64,000 nucleotides of DNA, taken from the NCBI GenBank assembly GCA_020426325.1, contig JAGQQG010000021.1:1-64000 (forward strand), read 5' to 3'. The stretch is from Planctomycetaceae bacterium (lineage in GTDB: Bacteria; Planctomycetota; Planctomycetia; Planctomycetales; Planctomycetaceae). Of the stretch, positions 62,766 through 64,000 are shown in pieces (positions within the stretch are counted from its first letter, which is position 1; each line of letters opens with the position of its first letter). The notes under the pieces were generated by a model. The model saw only the letters and a program-made list of their open reading frames with translations, ran no database searches and was not told where the DNA came from. Position numbers and translations under genes: made by a program.

Positions 62766-63410
62766 CTATTCAACGACTTTCGAGGGTCCCCGCCACCACT
62801 CCGGTTCTACGAACAGGTCTGACACAGGCAGGCGAAACTGCGGGAGCTGAGGAGTTCCCTCCAGACAGTCAGCACATGTCAGCCTTCGTTCGGGCTCGTT
62901 GAGCCGAGAAATCGTGACTGTCCGATCACTGGGCTGGATTGTCCAGACAGCAGAGACTCCCCAGCGGAGATAGGCCGCTGTCCTGAACTTGCATTGTGCG
63001 ACGCGGTCTGAAGTGGAAGCGAGTTCGACCACGACTGCGGGGACGGCCTCCGTCACTTCCTTGTCTGCTTCTGCAAACCGCGGTCCTTCGATGAAGTACG
63101 AGATGGCAGGAAATCGAACGGTGTCGGGAGCCGATCGCAGATGCAGCCCCAGATCGAAACAGGCATACCCGATCTCCGTCTCATGGACGAATTGAGAGAT
63201 GGCTTTCGACAGGTTGAGCACCACCGTGCCGTGATCAACGTCCGGCGGCTGGAAGTGGATCACCTCTCCATCGATTAACTCTGACCATTGCCCTCCCTCG
63301 GGCAGTTCAAAGCGTCGATTGAGAAAATCGTTGAGCGTCCAAGGCGAATTGTCTGGCATGTCTGCTGCGTCTCCCGACCCCATTGTGGGCGGAAGTGCAC
63401 TGTCCGACAA
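62766..63410 (-). CDS. Uma2-family (DUF820) protein, probably degenerate nuclease
   Basis: A 214-residue Uma2-family protein of the PD-(D/E)XK fold. WTLNDFLNRRFELPEGGQWSE opens it, HGTVVLNLSKAISQFV and the strand VRFPAISYFIEG follow, then VPAVVVELASTSDR with the expected Glu, and CKFRTAAYLRWGVSAVWTI. The family normally has an Asp in VRxPDV, but here it is Ala (RFPAIS), so nuclease activity may be lost. A TTG start (GAGAGGAG just upstream) or Met ten codons later. The zinc-ribbon gene stops 9 bp upstream, so they form an operon. Confidence 0.72.
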   Translation of the reverse strand: MSDSALPPTMGSGDAADMPDNSPWTLNDFLNRRFELPEGGQWSELIDGEVIHFQPPDVDHGTVVLNLSKAISQFVHETEIGYACFDLGLHLRSAPDTVRFPAISYFIEGPRFAEADKEVTEAVPAVVVELASTSDRVAQCKFRTAAYLRWGVSAVWTIQPSDRTVTISRLNEPERRLTCADCLEGTPQLPQFRLPVSDLFVEPEWWRGPSKVVE

Positions 63411-63419
63411 GCGCTCCTC

Positions 63420-63689
63420 TCACAGCTGGCGTGCGGCTGCCTTGGACAGCGGTTGATGGGGTCCGCTGAGATGGCTCGATCGAGAGGGGCGTACACGAGT
63501 GTAGATGAACCCCATACGACACTTCTCGCACTGAATCTCCGTCCCCAGACGCTCTGCCTGAAGCCGAATGGCTGTCAACAACCGCTGATGTCGACATCCC
63601 ACACGCAACTCGATTTCCTGACCACAATGCGGGCAAAAAATGCCCGTTTGCACCGACCGTGACATGGCTGCACTCCGAGGGGAATTCAT
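63420..63689 (-). CDS. small zinc-ribbon protein
   Basis: An 89-residue protein with four Cys in two CxxC pairs (GIFCPHCGQEIELRVGC, EIQCEKCRMGFIY), typical of a zinc ribbon. The Met at 63689 has AAAGGAC just before it; the frame is open to 63785. It may bind DNA or RNA, or join the Uma2 protein downstream. No closer family. Confidence 0.6.
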   Translation of the reverse strand: MNSPRSAAMSRSVQTGIFCPHCGQEIELRVGCRHQRLLTAIRLQAERLGTEIQCEKCRMGFIYTRVRPSRSSHLSGPHQPLSKAAARQL

Positions 63690-63938
63690 GTCCTTTCTAC
63701 CGGTCTCGACCCGACGAAACCCGTCCAGAACCTGAGTATCCCATGCGCTATGACATCTAGTTGTCACACCACTTGAAAACAGCACCTATCAACGGATGGT
63801 TGATGCTCGATCGTGTCTGTTCCTATTTCGCAGAGCTTTGATCCTTACACGGAACCGTTCGGATTTCATCGCGGTTTCCCGTACACTCATGGATAAGGGG
63901 TCCATTCGTCCCTCTCTTCTTTCATTTCAACACAGGCG

Positions 63939-64000
63939 ATGTCTATGCCTCAGCGGCCACGAACGCGGCGCGGTCTGTCGATGTGGCTCTCCTCCACGAC
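63939..64000 (+). CDS. start of an unidentified protein (3' truncated)
   Basis: ATG at 63939 opens a frame (MSMPQRPRTRRGLSMWLSST) that is still open at the window edge; an alternative ATG follows two codons later. Upstream sequence TACACT near 63880 and TTGATCC near 63838 could be a promoter. The function cannot be told from 20 residues. Confidence 0.45.
   Translation, partial: MSMPQRPRTRRGLSMWLSST

Overview
The window looks like a chromosomal segment of a planctomycete, probably order Planctomycetales. It carries several families typical of that phylum: two PVC-type proteins joining a beta-propeller, HEAT-like helices and a C-terminal CxxCH haem site, a Tat-exported DUF1501 protein, a secreted PQQ-type propeller fused to a methyltransferase-like domain, a Ser/Thr kinase with a membrane anchor, and many secreted hydrolases. 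Starts are often TTG or GTG, Shine-Dalgarno sequences are patchy, and most genes sit alone or in very short operons. lpxD and lpxI imply lipid A synthesis. NrdB has the Phe-for-Tyr radical site shared with chlamydial (same superphylum) class Ic enzymes. The phylum call is inference from gene content; no rRNA is present.

Layout. 0-6 kb: end of an SMP-30 lactonase gene, aroH, lpxD-lpxI, a PilZ protein, gcvT, a P-loop kinase-like protein. 6-10 kb: two odd repeat-containing secreted proteins, REP-like palindromes, a 230-bp dispersed element, a frameshifted integrase remnant and tRNA-Val(GAC). 10-23 kb: an OmpA-like lipoprotein, then a set of catabolic or exported enzymes (CehA/McbA metallohydrolase, SDR, enolase-superfamily enzyme, amidohydrolase, PVC haem protein, penicillin-acylase-family hydrolase, Asp-box sialidase-like protein). 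23-30.5 kb: nrdB and nrdA separated by about 2 kb holding two small unknown genes, a RAYT (REP-associated Y1/HUH transposase) bracketed by its own palindromes, and other palindromic repeats; upstream of nrdA lie a strongly structured leader and a candidate pair of NrdR boxes. 30.6-34.5 kb: an Rrf2/NsrR-like regulator with a haem protein, a charged small protein, frr and a Ser/Thr kinase. 35-40 kb: a MoxR-type ATPase, a sodium:solute symporter with a 54-residue membrane partner, a LolA-like secreted protein. 40-54 kb: glycosidase-like and PQQ-propeller secreted proteins, an orphan GspG-like protein, DUF1501, the second PVC haem protein, dihydroorotase. 54-64 kb: a CPBP protease, a THUMP-like methyltransferase, a repeat-filled gap, an NHL-propeller lyase-like protein, a ceramidase-like protein, a large His/Cys- and glycine-rich secreted protein, a degenerate Uma2 protein and a zinc-ribbon protein.

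No CRISPR array, phage block, defence island or secondary-metabolite cluster is visible. The most distinctive signals are the RAYT with a dispersed palindrome family, the 230-bp element ending in terminator-like hairpins, the class Ic ribonucleotide reductase with its leader, and several secreted proteins with internal repeats and no recognised family.
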